Origin: an uncultured Campylobacter sp.
GTDB taxonomy: Bacteria > Campylobacterota > Campylobacteria > Campylobacterales > Campylobacteraceae
Direction of reading: 5' to 3'
DNA length: 64,000 bases
Assembly (NCBI RefSeq): GCF_938039205.1
Contig: NZ_CALHVM010000067.1
Coordinates: forward strand, 1-64,000
Shown here piece by piece: positions 26,475-34,536 of this stretch; the stretch's first letter is position 1, and each line of letters begins with the position of its first letter. A model generated the notes under the pieces. The model did no database searches. It had not been told where the DNA came from and worked only from the letters and a program-made list of their open reading frames with translations. The translations under genes were made by a program, and so were the position numbers.

Positions 26475-27902
26475 ATGGAATATAGAGTAGAAAAAGACAC
26501 GATGGGCGAGGTAAAGGTACCAAATGATAAATATTGGGGTGCGCAGACACAGCGCAGCCACGATAACTTTGAGATCGGCGTAGGGCTAGAGACGATGCCA
26601 AAAGAGGTCATAGAGGGCTTTGCCTATCTAAAAAAGGCGTGCGCTCTGGTTAATCGCAAGCTAGGCCGCCTAGACGAGCCTCGAACCGAGGCGATCGCGC
26701 AGGCGTGCGATGAAATTTTAAGCGGCAAGCTGGATGGGAACTTCCCTCTAGTCGTGTGGCAGACGGGCTCGGGCACGCAGTCGAATATGAATTTAAACGA
26801 GGTCGTCTCAAACCGCGCGATGGAGATTTTGGGGTTAAATTTCCGCGACAAAGCGGCGCTGGACGTCAAAGATGCAAAATTCGTGCATCCAAACGACCAC
26901 GTAAATAAGGGCCAGAGCTCAAACGACACTTATCCGACGGCGATGCGAATAGCCTTTGTGTTAGAGCTTCAAAAAAAGCTGCTGCCGGCGATAGAAAAGC
27001 TTGAAGCGACGCTGGATAAAAAGACCGCCGAGTTTGCGGGGATCGTAAAGATCGGCCGCACTCACCTGCAAGACGCCACGCCGCTCACGCTCGGACAGGA
27101 ATTTAGCGGCTACGCGCATATGCTAAAGGCGAGCAAGGCGCAGATCCTAGCTACCATGCCGTTTTTGCAGGAGCTTGCTATCGGCGGCACCGCGGTAGGC
27201 ACCGGGCTAAACTCGCACCCGAAATTTAGCGAGATGGTAAGCGACGAGCTAAACGCGCTAACGGGTACGGCGTTTAAATTTAAATCCCATCCGAATAAAT
27301 TTCACGGCCTAACCAGCCACGACGCCGAGGTGTTTTTAAGCGGCGCGCTAAACGGTCTGGCGGCAAATTTGATGAAGATCGCAAACGACGTGCGCTGGTT
27401 AGCAAGCGGGCCAAGATGCGGTATCGGCGAGATAAATATCCCTGAAAATGAGCCGGGAAGCTCGATAATGCCGGGCAAAGTAAATCCGACGCAGTGCGAA
27501 GCCGTCACGATGGTAGCGGCGCAAGTAATGGGCAATCACGTCGCGATCTCCGTCGCCGCAAGCCAGGGAAACTTCGAGCTAAACGTCTTTAAGCCGGTGC
27601 TCACGTACAACCTCATCCAAAGCATCCGCTTGCTAAGCGACGCGATGCTAAGCTTTGAGAAACACTGCGCTTGCGGTATCACGGCAAATGCAGCAAAAAT
27701 CGACAAGCTACTTCACGAGAGCCTAATGCTAGTAACCGCGCTAAATCCGCATATCGGCTATGCAAATGCCGCCAAAATCGCCAAAACCGCGCACCACAAC
27801 GGCACGACGCTACGCGAAGAGGCGATAAAATCGGGCATACTTACCGCCGAGGAATTTGACGCGTGGGTGGTGCCTGAGGATATGATCGCGCCGAAGGAGT
27901 AA
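26475..27902 (+). CDS. fumC: Class II fumarate hydratase
   Basis: Iron-independent fumarase of the TCA cycle, reversibly hydrating fumarate to malate. It has 475 residues with family motifs [58 protein letters not shown] and the signature loop [16 protein letters not shown] with its catalytic Ser. AAGGAGATAAAGAC precedes the ATG. It is monocistronic by context: a promoter lies upstream and a GC-rich terminator directly downstream. Confidence 0.96.
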   Translation: MEYRVEKDTMGEVKVPNDKYWGAQTQRSHDNFEIGVGLETMPKEVIEGFAYLKKACALVNRKLGRLDEPRTEAIAQACDEILSGKLDGNFPLVVWQTGSGTQSNMNLNEVVSNRAMEILGLNFRDKAALDVKDAKFVHPNDHVNKGQSSNDTYPTAMRIAFVLELQKKLLPAIEKLEATLDKKTAEFAGIVKIGRTHLQDATPLTLGQEFSGYAHMLKASKAQILATMPFLQELAIGGTAVGTGLNSHPKFSEMVSDELNALTGTAFKFKSHPNKFHGLTSHDAEVFLSGALNGLAANLMKIANDVRWLASGPRCGIGEINIPENEPGSSIMPGKVNPTQCEAVTMVAAQVMGNHVAISVAASQGNFELNVFKPVLTYNLIQSIRLLSDAMLSFEKHCACGITANAAKIDKLLHESLMLVTALNPHIGYANAAKIAKTAHHNGTTLREEAIKSGILTAEEFDAWVVPEDMIAPKE

Positions 27903-27923
27903 ACTCGGCGCTTTGCTTTTTGG

Positions 27924-27962
27924 GCTCGGCGGGATTTGGGCGATTTTGCCGAGCCTTCTTTA
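27924..27962 (+). terminator. Intrinsic terminator of fumC
   Basis: GGCTCGGC (27924-27931) pairs with GCCGAGCC (27949-27956) and is followed by TTCTTTAAAA. It begins 22 bases after the fumC stop. Confidence 0.75.
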
Positions 27963-28051
27963 AAATCCATAAATTTGAGAGTAAAATTTACGGTTGCGCC
28001 TTAAATTTTACTCAAATTTGCCGATATACTTTTAAATTTAAAGGCGCGGCG

Positions 28052-28438
28052 ATGGATGTAAAACTAAACATAAATTTAAACTCGAATTTGATGAGCGTGG
28101 GCAAAAGCTCTGCAGCGACTAGCGCGGTAAATTTAAACGCGGGCGCGCTAAATTTAAAAAGCGGCGATAGGGGCGATATCTTGCGCGGCGCGTCAAATTT
28201 GCCTAGCGGCGCAAACGAGGCAGAAAGCAGCGCAGATATCTTAAAAAAACAGCTAGAAAAACTACAAAAACGGCTAAAAGAGCTTGAAGCCGCGATAAAG
28301 CGAATAAAAGCGAGCAAAAATCCATACGCAAAGGATATGGCGGCCTCGCTCGAGACGCAAAAGGGAGCGGTGTTTGCGCAGATAATGCAAATAAGCGCGC
28401 GAATTTTAGAGATGCAAGGCGGCCAGAGTAAAATTTGA
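28052..28438 (+). CDS. Small FlxA-like coiled-coil protein
   Basis: A 128-residue protein starting MDVKLNINLNSNLMSVGK at the ATG at 28052; an open frame continues upstream through the terminator but is not credible. The N-terminal 60 residues are Ser/Asn/Gly-rich and probably disordered. The C-terminal part is a basic-acidic coiled coil (KKQLEKLQKRLKELEAAIKR then IKASKNPYAKDMAASLE) resembling FlxA-family proteins. FlxA proteins are sigma28-linked in enterics, but no flagellar gene is near. No signal peptide or membrane helix is present. Function unknown. Confidence 0.6.
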   Translation: MDVKLNINLNSNLMSVGKSSAATSAVNLNAGALNLKSGDRGDILRGASNLPSGANEAESSADILKKQLEKLQKRLKELEAAIKRIKASKNPYAKDMAASLETQKGAVFAQIMQISARILEMQGGQSKI

Positions 28439-28759
28439 CGCCGTAAATTTTCATTTCAAATTTTAAAGCCTTGAAACCGATTTAAGAAATAGTGCGATTT
28501 TGATTTTAAAATATCAAAATGTAAAAACAATTTATTAAATCTATCTTTTTATACTTTAATTATTTTCTAGAGCTTTCTTTATAAAAATAATGCTAAAATA
28601 ATAATATACTTAATTATAAAAACTAATTCTTTTACTAAATATAGAATTTTAAATTTTAGTTGTAGTATTTCAATATTTAAAGCTATTTGATAATAATTAA
28701 AGACAAATTTACTCTTTTATCAAATATGTCAAAATGCAAATTTCACCCAAGGAGAGAGC
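28439..28759. promoter_or_regulatory. AT-rich 321-base region upstream of the hydrogenase operon
   Basis: No gene is seen. The stretch is far more AT-rich than its surroundings, with many TAATAA-like words and T-runs. ATTTTGAT (28497-28504) and ATCAAAAT (28513-28520) form an 8-base inverted repeat. AAGGAGAGAG at 28749-28758 is the hydA ribosome site. It must carry the hyd promoter and perhaps regulator sites, but base composition makes individual boxes unsafe to call. Confidence 0.5.
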
Positions 28760-29908
28760 ATGAAAGATGACGTCCTAGTTAGGATAAACGAGAGGCTTAA
28801 CGTGCTTGCCGCGCTTCCGACTCTAAAAAACGGATCGATCGGCGAAGCTTTAAAGAAAAGCGGATTTAGCAGGCGCGATTTTATGAAATGGGCGGGCGCG
28901 ATGACGGCGTTTATGGCGCTGCCTGCATCTATGGCGCCGACCGTAGCTAGAGCCGCCGAGCTTAGCGACAGGCTGCCCGTGATATGGCTACATATGGCCG
29001 AGTGCACCGGATGTAGCGAGAGTTTGCTTCGCACCGATGCGCCGAGTATAGATAGCTTGATTTTTGATTACATCAGCCTCGAGTATCATGAAACCGTGAT
29101 GGCTGCGGCAGGCTGGCAGGCTGAGGAAAACCTAGAAAGTGCGATCGAAAAATACAAAGACAGATACATCCTGCTAGTCGAGGGCGGCATACCTACGGGC
29201 GATACGGAAAACTATCTAACGGTCGGTCCTTTGGGTCTTAGCGGACTTCATCACGCAAAGCACGCGAGCGAAAACGCCGCGGCGATATTTGCTATCGGTA
29301 CCTGTTCGAGCTTTGGCGGTATACAAGCCGCAAAGCCAAACCCGTCAAATTCCGTCGGCCTATCAAAAGTAACCTCAAAACCGGTTATAAACGTCCCGGG
29401 CTGTCCTCCGAGCGAGAAAAATATCGTGGGCAACGTCCTTCACTATATACTTTTTGGCACCTTGCCCGCACTTGACGTATTTAACCGTCCGAAGTGGGCT
29501 TACGGGCTTAGGATCCACGATCTTTGCGAAAGACGCGGTAGGTTTGACGCGGGCGAGTTCGTGCAGACCTTTGGCGACGAGGGCGCGAAAAACGGCTACT
29601 GCCTCTATAAAGTCGGCTGCAAAGGCCCATATACGTTTAATAACTGCTCCCGCGAGAGGTTTAATCAGCACACCAGCTGGCCGGTGCAGGCGGGTCACGG
29701 CTGTATAGGTTGCTCGGAGCCTGATTTTTGGGATACGATGGGGCCTTTTGAGGAGCCGATGGCCGATAGGCTGTTTAACACGGTTTTGGGTCTAGGCGCC
29801 GATAACGTCAGCGATAAAATCGGCATCGGAGTGCTGGCGCTCGCAGGTATCGGTATAGCAGCGCACGCCGCGATAAGCATTTTTGCTAAAGACAAAGAGG
29901 AGGCGTAA
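28760..29908 (+). CDS. hydA: NiFe hydrogenase small subunit
   Basis: Electron-transfer subunit of the quinone-reactive uptake hydrogenase, 382 residues. A long twin-arginine signal carries SRRDFMKWAG at about residues 37-46, so the folded HydAB pair is exported by Tat. FeS ligands lie in AECTGCSESLLR, GTCSSFGG, NVPGCPPSEKN, CLYKVGCKGPYTFNNC and HGCIGCSEPDFW. A C-terminal hydrophobic helix (GVLALAGIGIAAHAAISIF) anchors the enzyme to the periplasmic membrane face. First gene of hydABCDE, two bases before hydB. Confidence 0.96.
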   Translation: MKDDVLVRINERLNVLAALPTLKNGSIGEALKKSGFSRRDFMKWAGAMTAFMALPASMAPTVARAAELSDRLPVIWLHMAECTGCSESLLRTDAPSIDSLIFDYISLEYHETVMAAAGWQAEENLESAIEKYKDRYILLVEGGIPTGDTENYLTVGPLGLSGLHHAKHASENAAAIFAIGTCSSFGGIQAAKPNPSNSVGLSKVTSKPVINVPGCPPSEKNIVGNVLHYILFGTLPALDVFNRPKWAYGLRIHDLCERRGRFDAGEFVQTFGDEGAKNGYCLYKVGCKGPYTFNNCSRERFNQHTSWPVQAGHGCIGCSEPDFWDTMGPFEEPMADRLFNTVLGLGADNVSDKIGIGVLALAGIGIAAHAAISIFAKDKEEA

Positions 29909-29910
29909 AA

Positions 29911-31629
29911 ATGAGCGAGCAAAGAATAGTAATAGACCCGATAACCAGGATAGAAGGCCACCTGCGCATAGAGGTCGTCGTAGATGAAAATAACGTAGTT
30001 AAAGAAGCCTACTCGGGCTCGACGCTTTGGCGCGGTATAGAGCAGGTCGTAAAGGGGCGAGATCCGAGGGATGCTGGATTTTTTATGCAGAGGATTTGCG
30101 GCGTTTGTACATTTTCGCACTACCGCGCGGGCATCATGGCTGTCGAGAACGCGCTAGGCATCGTCCCCCCGCTAAACGCGCAGCTAACGCGTACTCTGAT
30201 GAACAACGCCCTTTATATGCACGATCACGTAGTGCATTTTTATCAGCTTCACGGCCTTGACTGGGCGGACGTGGTCTCGGCTCTAAGCGCGGACGTACGC
30301 AAGGCTAGTGACGAGGCGTTTAAATACTGCGATACGCCTTATGCGACCGGCGCAGATAAGCTAAAAGAGGTAAAAGAGCGCGTCGAAGCCTTCGTAAAAA
30401 AAGGAAATTTAGGGCCTTTTGCAAACGCATACTGGGGACATCCGACCTATAAATTTACGCCGGAGCAAAATTTGATCGTACTTTCGCACTACCTTGAGTG
30501 TCTAAGGATACAAAGGACGGTAGCGCAGATGATGGCGATATTTGGCTCCAAAAACCCGCACCCGCAAAGCCTAACCGTTGGCGGCGTGACCTGCGTCATG
30601 GACTTGCTAGATCCCGCAAGACTAGGCGAATATCTAACCAAATTTCAAGAAGCGGCCGATTTTATTAACAGGGCGTATTATCCAGATCTCGTCATGGCCG
30701 CTAAAGCCTACGGCAGCGAGCCAAGCGTACTAAAGGATGTCGGCGTGTCAAATTTGTTCGCTTATGATGAGTTTTTGGTCGGTAGAAACGAGTATCTAAT
30801 CCAAGGCGGAGTTATCCTAAACGGCGACATCAGCAAGGTTTACGAAGTGGACGATACTAAGATCACCGAGGAAGCCACTCGCGCATGGTATAAAAACCCA
30901 GCCCCGCTACATCCGTACGACGGACAGACCGAGCCAAACTATACAGGCCTAAAAGATATGAAAACATTGGGCGGCAGCGGCAAAGAGGTGGATACTAAGG
31001 TCTTTGACGAAAAAGGCAAATACAGCTGGATCAAAGCTCCTCGCTATGACGGCAAACCTATGCAGGTTGGCCCGATAGCTAGTATCGTCGTAAACTACGC
31101 CAAAGGAAACGAGCGCGTGGTAAAAATCGTCGATAAATTTTTAAAAGACTCCGGGCTTCCGCTCGAGGCGGTATTTTCTACTCTGGGTAGAACCGCAACC
31201 AGGATGCTAGAGGCCAAACTAGTAGCCGATCACGGACTAACCGCATTTAATAGCTTGGTAGAAAATCTAAAAACCGATCAAGAAACCTGCGCGAAATACG
31301 TCATAGATAACGGCAAAGAGTATAAAGGAAATTTCCAAGGCAATGCTCCTCGCGGCGCGCTCAGTCACTGGTGCCGTATAAAAGACGGCGTGATAACCAA
31401 CTGGCAAGCAGTCGTGCCTAGCACGTGGAACGCCTCGCCAAAAGACGCCGCAAACGTACGCGGAAGCTACGAGGAGTGCCTCATCGGGCTAAAGATCGCC
31501 GATCTAACCAAGCCGCTTGAGATCATACGAAAGATACATTCGTACGATCCTTGTATAGCATGCGCCGTACACGTGATGGATGCGCGCGGCACGCAGCTGG
31601 GCGAATACAAAATCAATCCGAATTTGTGA
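29911..31629 (+). CDS. hydB: NiFe hydrogenase large subunit
   Basis: Catalytic subunit holding the NiFe(CN)2CO centre that splits hydrogen, 572 residues. Nickel ligands are in RICGVCTFSHYR near residue 60 and DPCIACAVH near the C-terminus. After that His a tail of about 16 residues (from MDARGTQLG) is expected to be removed by the protease HydD once nickel is loaded. No signal peptide of its own, as it is co-exported with HydA. Eleven bases separate it from hydC. Confidence 0.96.
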   Translation: MSEQRIVIDPITRIEGHLRIEVVVDENNVVKEAYSGSTLWRGIEQVVKGRDPRDAGFFMQRICGVCTFSHYRAGIMAVENALGIVPPLNAQLTRTLMNNALYMHDHVVHFYQLHGLDWADVVSALSADVRKASDEAFKYCDTPYATGADKLKEVKERVEAFVKKGNLGPFANAYWGHPTYKFTPEQNLIVLSHYLECLRIQRTVAQMMAIFGSKNPHPQSLTVGGVTCVMDLLDPARLGEYLTKFQEAADFINRAYYPDLVMAAKAYGSEPSVLKDVGVSNLFAYDEFLVGRNEYLIQGGVILNGDISKVYEVDDTKITEEATRAWYKNPAPLHPYDGQTEPNYTGLKDMKTLGGSGKEVDTKVFDEKGKYSWIKAPRYDGKPMQVGPIASIVVNYAKGNERVVKIVDKFLKDSGLPLEAVFSTLGRTATRMLEAKLVADHGLTAFNSLVENLKTDQETCAKYVIDNGKEYKGNFQGNAPRGALSHWCRIKDGVITNWQAVVPSTWNASPKDAANVRGSYEECLIGLKIADLTKPLEIIRKIHSYDPCIACAVHVMDARGTQLGEYKINPNL

Positions 31630-31640
31630 AAGGAGCGGCT

Positions 31641-32324
31641 ATGAGCGAGCATAAATTTGACCGCAAAAGCGAGTATGAATTTTCCATCGGGCTTAGAGCG
31701 ACGCACTGGATCAGGTTTTTTGCCATCACTTTTTTGGTGGTGAGCGGATACTATATATCGTATGTTTTCGTTAGTCCCGAGGTTACGACCCAGCCCGTGT
31801 TGTTTATGAACGCAAAGTGGCGCGCGGCTCATCAGATCGCGGGATTTGTCCTGATAGCGTGCTTTATTTTCAAACTCTACCTATTTATATTTGATAAATA
31901 CAGCCGTAAAGAGGTCGTGAGTATCGTCGATTTTTTTAATCCAAAAGTCTGGATAGCGCAGATAAAATACTATCTGTTTTTAGGCCCGCACCCGCATCTA
32001 AAGGGCGTTTATAACCCGCTTCAGTTTGCGTCGTATTTTTTCTTTTATCTGGTGCTTTTTCTGATCTGCCTAACGGGCCTCGTGCTCTATGTCCACGTCT
32101 ATCACGAGGGGCTTGGCGGACTACTTTACGAGCCGATGAGACAGTGCGAGGAGCTCATGGGAGGTCTAGCTAACGTCCGCACGATACACCGCATCTGCAT
32201 GTGGATCATCATGGTTTTTGTCGTAGCGCACGTGTATATGGCGGTGTTTAACGCCGTAAAAGGCAAAAACGGAGCTATGGACGCCATCGTAAGCGGCTAC
32301 AAATACGTAAAAGACGAGCACTGA
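31641..32324 (+). CDS. hydC: Hydrogenase cytochrome b subunit
   Basis: Di-haem cytochrome b561-type membrane subunit that passes electrons from HydA to menaquinone, 227 residues. About four or five membrane helices are visible with histidines suited to haem ligation (RATHWIRFF, RAAHQIAGF, TIHRICMW, VAHVYMA). The start is the ATG at 31641 with AGGAG 7 bases upstream; the frame is open further upstream inside hydB but without an RBS. Its stop overlaps the hydD start as TGATG. Confidence 0.94.
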   Translation: MSEHKFDRKSEYEFSIGLRATHWIRFFAITFLVVSGYYISYVFVSPEVTTQPVLFMNAKWRAAHQIAGFVLIACFIFKLYLFIFDKYSRKEVVSIVDFFNPKVWIAQIKYYLFLGPHPHLKGVYNPLQFASYFFFYLVLFLICLTGLVLYVHVYHEGLGGLLYEPMRQCEELMGGLANVRTIHRICMWIIMVFVVAHVYMAVFNAVKGKNGAMDAIVSGYKYVKDEH

Positions 32325-32998
32325 TGCGCGTTTTGGTGCTAGGTATCGGCAACGTGATGTTTGGCGACGAGGGCGTTGGGGTACATTTTGTCAAAATAAT
32401 GGAGCGAAACTACAAATTTAGCCCTAAATCCTCGGCTAAATTTGACTCCGTTTCAAATTTGAACGATAAATTTGGCTCGTCAAATTTAGATGGCGCGAAC
32501 TCAAATTTAAGCGGCAATCTCGCTCTTAGCGACGGCCCCAAATTTAACGCAGACGGCGCAAATTTGGAGCTAAGATTTATCGACGGCGGTACGCTAGCCA
32601 TGGCGCTCACCCCGGTTATCGCTTGGGCGGATGTTTTGATAGTTGCCGACTGTATCAGCGCCGAGGGCGGCGAGACGGGGGATGTGTATTTTTTCGGTTA
32701 CGAGCAGATGCCGCCCGCCGTCTCGTGGAACGGCTCCGCGCACGAGGTCGAGATGCTAGAGACTTTGCGGCTCATGGAGCTTGCGGGCGATTTGCCGCGG
32801 ACGAAAATTTTAGGTATCGTGCCAAAGCGCATCGAGCCTATGAGCTTTGAGCTCTCCACGCAGGCTATAAAAGGCATAAATTTGATGGAAAAGACACTTT
32901 TAAACGAGCTTTCGCGGCTTGGGTTTAGCTACGAAAAGATTGCAAATTTTAGCGTTTCAGACATCGCTTTAGAGTTTTCAAAAAAAGGCGCGATATGA
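32324..32998 (+). CDS. hydD: Hydrogenase maturation endopeptidase with an AAATTT-rich insertion
   Basis: HybD/HyaD-family protease that trims the HydB C-terminus. Nickel-sensing residues are in GNVMFGDEGVGVHF (Glu16), VADCISA and the downstream SAHEVEML. At 224 residues it is longer than the roughly 180 usual in the family. The excess is residues 32-79, rich in Ser, Asn, Asp and Lys, between the first helix and ELRFIDGGT. The DNA of that insert (about 32417-32560) is packed with AAATTT words. Frame and motifs are intact, so activity is likely kept. Confidence 0.9.
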   Translation: MRVLVLGIGNVMFGDEGVGVHFVKIMERNYKFSPKSSAKFDSVSNLNDKFGSSNLDGANSNLSGNLALSDGPKFNADGANLELRFIDGGTLAMALTPVIAWADVLIVADCISAEGGETGDVYFFGYEQMPPAVSWNGSAHEVEMLETLRLMELAGDLPRTKILGIVPKRIEPMSFELSTQAIKGINLMEKTLLNELSRLGFSYEKIANFSVSDIALEFSKKGAI

Positions 32999-34536
32999 TT
33001 TTAGCTTACGAGTTTGATTGCACGAGCGAAAATTTCGCGTTTTTTCTTAAATTTTACGCGCAAAAAAGCGGGTTAAAATTTAGCATTAAAAAGGAGCGAG
33101 ATTCAAGGGCACTTTACACCAAAGGCTCGCAAGATGAGCTTTTGGCGTTTTCGGATATGCTCGCTAGCGCGCTGCCTCACAGCGTGTTTTTGCGCGGCTC
33201 AAAGGTCTACGCGAGCGAAAATTTACCAGGCGTTGAAACGAGCGAACCGCAAAATACACTCTCAAACATCACGCCAAGCGTCGTTAGCGCCTACCTAAAA
33301 GGCGAGCTAAAAGAGTGCGAAAACGGCGTTTTTAGCGACGTTTGCATTTTTATAGAGGGCAAATTTACTCCAGTGACGAAGGCAAATTTTAACGAGCTTT
33401 TGGAGTTTGCTTTTAAAAATTTAAGCGCGGGCGAAAGCGTTAAATTTAAAGATATTAGCGGCGAATTTGAAGCGTCAAATTTCACCGAACTAAACGCAAA
33501 TTTTAATCTTTTAATGCCGACAAACCTTAAAAATTTGCCTAAAATTTTTATCGCAAATGAAGCCGAGCAGGTAGCGCTGGCAAGCTACGAAAAGCCCGCC
33601 GTTACGCTAAAAACGACGGCGATTTACCGCAGTAATCACCCAAGCTCTCCTAGATTTTTTGACGTCTGCGCGACGAGGGACATTTTCATCTACGCGCTTT
33701 GCGACAAGCTTTTTAAAACGGGCGTAAATTTTATCGCTTTAAAGGCGCAAAAGCAGCCGTTTAAGGCCGTGGTGCTTGAAAATGGATACATTTTTAGCGG
33801 CTCTAGGATTTATTATTCGCGCGCAAATTTGAGCCGGATAGAGGGCGCCGCGGATAAAAATCTAGCCGCTTTTAATCTCGCAAAAAAAGAATTTGACGCA
33901 GAGGGCGGGATAGCTAGGATATTTTTAAGCAGGTTTAAAGACGATGAAGTTAAAATTTACCCCAAATTTGATGATTTTAACGTCTTAAATTTCGCCTTGC
34001 CCGCGAGTTTTGACGAGCTTTATGCGCAGATAAAGCGCGAGGAGGGCGGCGAGAGATTGCTTCAAAAATACGGCGAAAACTTTAGCCTGCCGCGCGGCGA
34101 GCTTGGCGTACAAAACGGCTTTTTCGGGCTATTTTGTATGGCTGGAGCGCTGCTTGGATTTGATAGCGATGCGCAAAAAGCGGGAGAGATTTTACTGCAA
34201 AACGCGAGCGATTTTAACGGTGCAAAAGGGCCTAGGCTCGATTTTAAAATGCTAAACAAAACGCATTTTGACGTCGTTAAATTTGCTAGAAGTGGCATGA
34301 GCTTTAGGCTCGCTGGCGTCGATGCTAGGCTGCTTAGCTACGGATACGCCGAGTCGCTGGCGTATTTTTTGAGCGATTTTTCAGACTCGTTAAGGCAGGG
34401 TTTTGGCGTGCAAAACGCGCTGCTTTGCGGCTCGCTTTTTGAGAACAAAACGCTTGCAAATTTGACGTTAAAGCATCTAAAAACAGGTTTAAACGCCAAA
34501 TTTAGCAAAGAGTTTTTGATTGAAGAGATGTTTTAA
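32995..34536 (+). CDS. hydE: HydE, HypF-like hydrogenase accessory protein
   Basis: 513 residues, overlapping hydD by ATGA and matching HydE of the Wolinella/Helicobacter hydABCDE operons in position and size. The N-terminus (KKERDSRALYTKGSQDELLAF and SALPHSVFLRGSKV) and the C-terminus (LRQGFGVQNALLCGSLFENKTLANLTL) resemble parts of HypF and its Kae1-like carbamoyltransferase domain, but zinc fingers are missing. In Helicobacter the gene is needed for hydrogenase activity by an unclear mechanism. The name rests on synteny and weak HypF similarity. Confidence 0.8.
   Translation: MILAYEFDCTSENFAFFLKFYAQKSGLKFSIKKERDSRALYTKGSQDELLAFSDMLASALPHSVFLRGSKVYASENLPGVETSEPQNTLSNITPSVVSAYLKGELKECENGVFSDVCIFIEGKFTPVTKANFNELLEFAFKNLSAGESVKFKDISGEFEASNFTELNANFNLLMPTNLKNLPKIFIANEAEQVALASYEKPAVTLKTTAIYRSNHPSSPRFFDVCATRDIFIYALCDKLFKTGVNFIALKAQKQPFKAVVLENGYIFSGSRIYYSRANLSRIEGAADKNLAAFNLAKKEFDAEGGIARIFLSRFKDDEVKIYPKFDDFNVLNFALPASFDELYAQIKREEGGERLLQKYGENFSLPRGELGVQNGFFGLFCMAGALLGFDSDAQKAGEILLQNASDFNGAKGPRLDFKMLNKTHFDVVKFARSGMSFRLAGVDARLLSYGYAESLAYFLSDFSDSLRQGFGVQNALLCGSLFENKTLANLTLKHLKTGLNAKFSKEFLIEEMF

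Noticed and set aside
28560..28640. NikR-operator-like TAATA repeats upstream of hydA
   Set aside because: The region is so AT-rich that such words are expected by chance; no clear spaced palindrome stands out.
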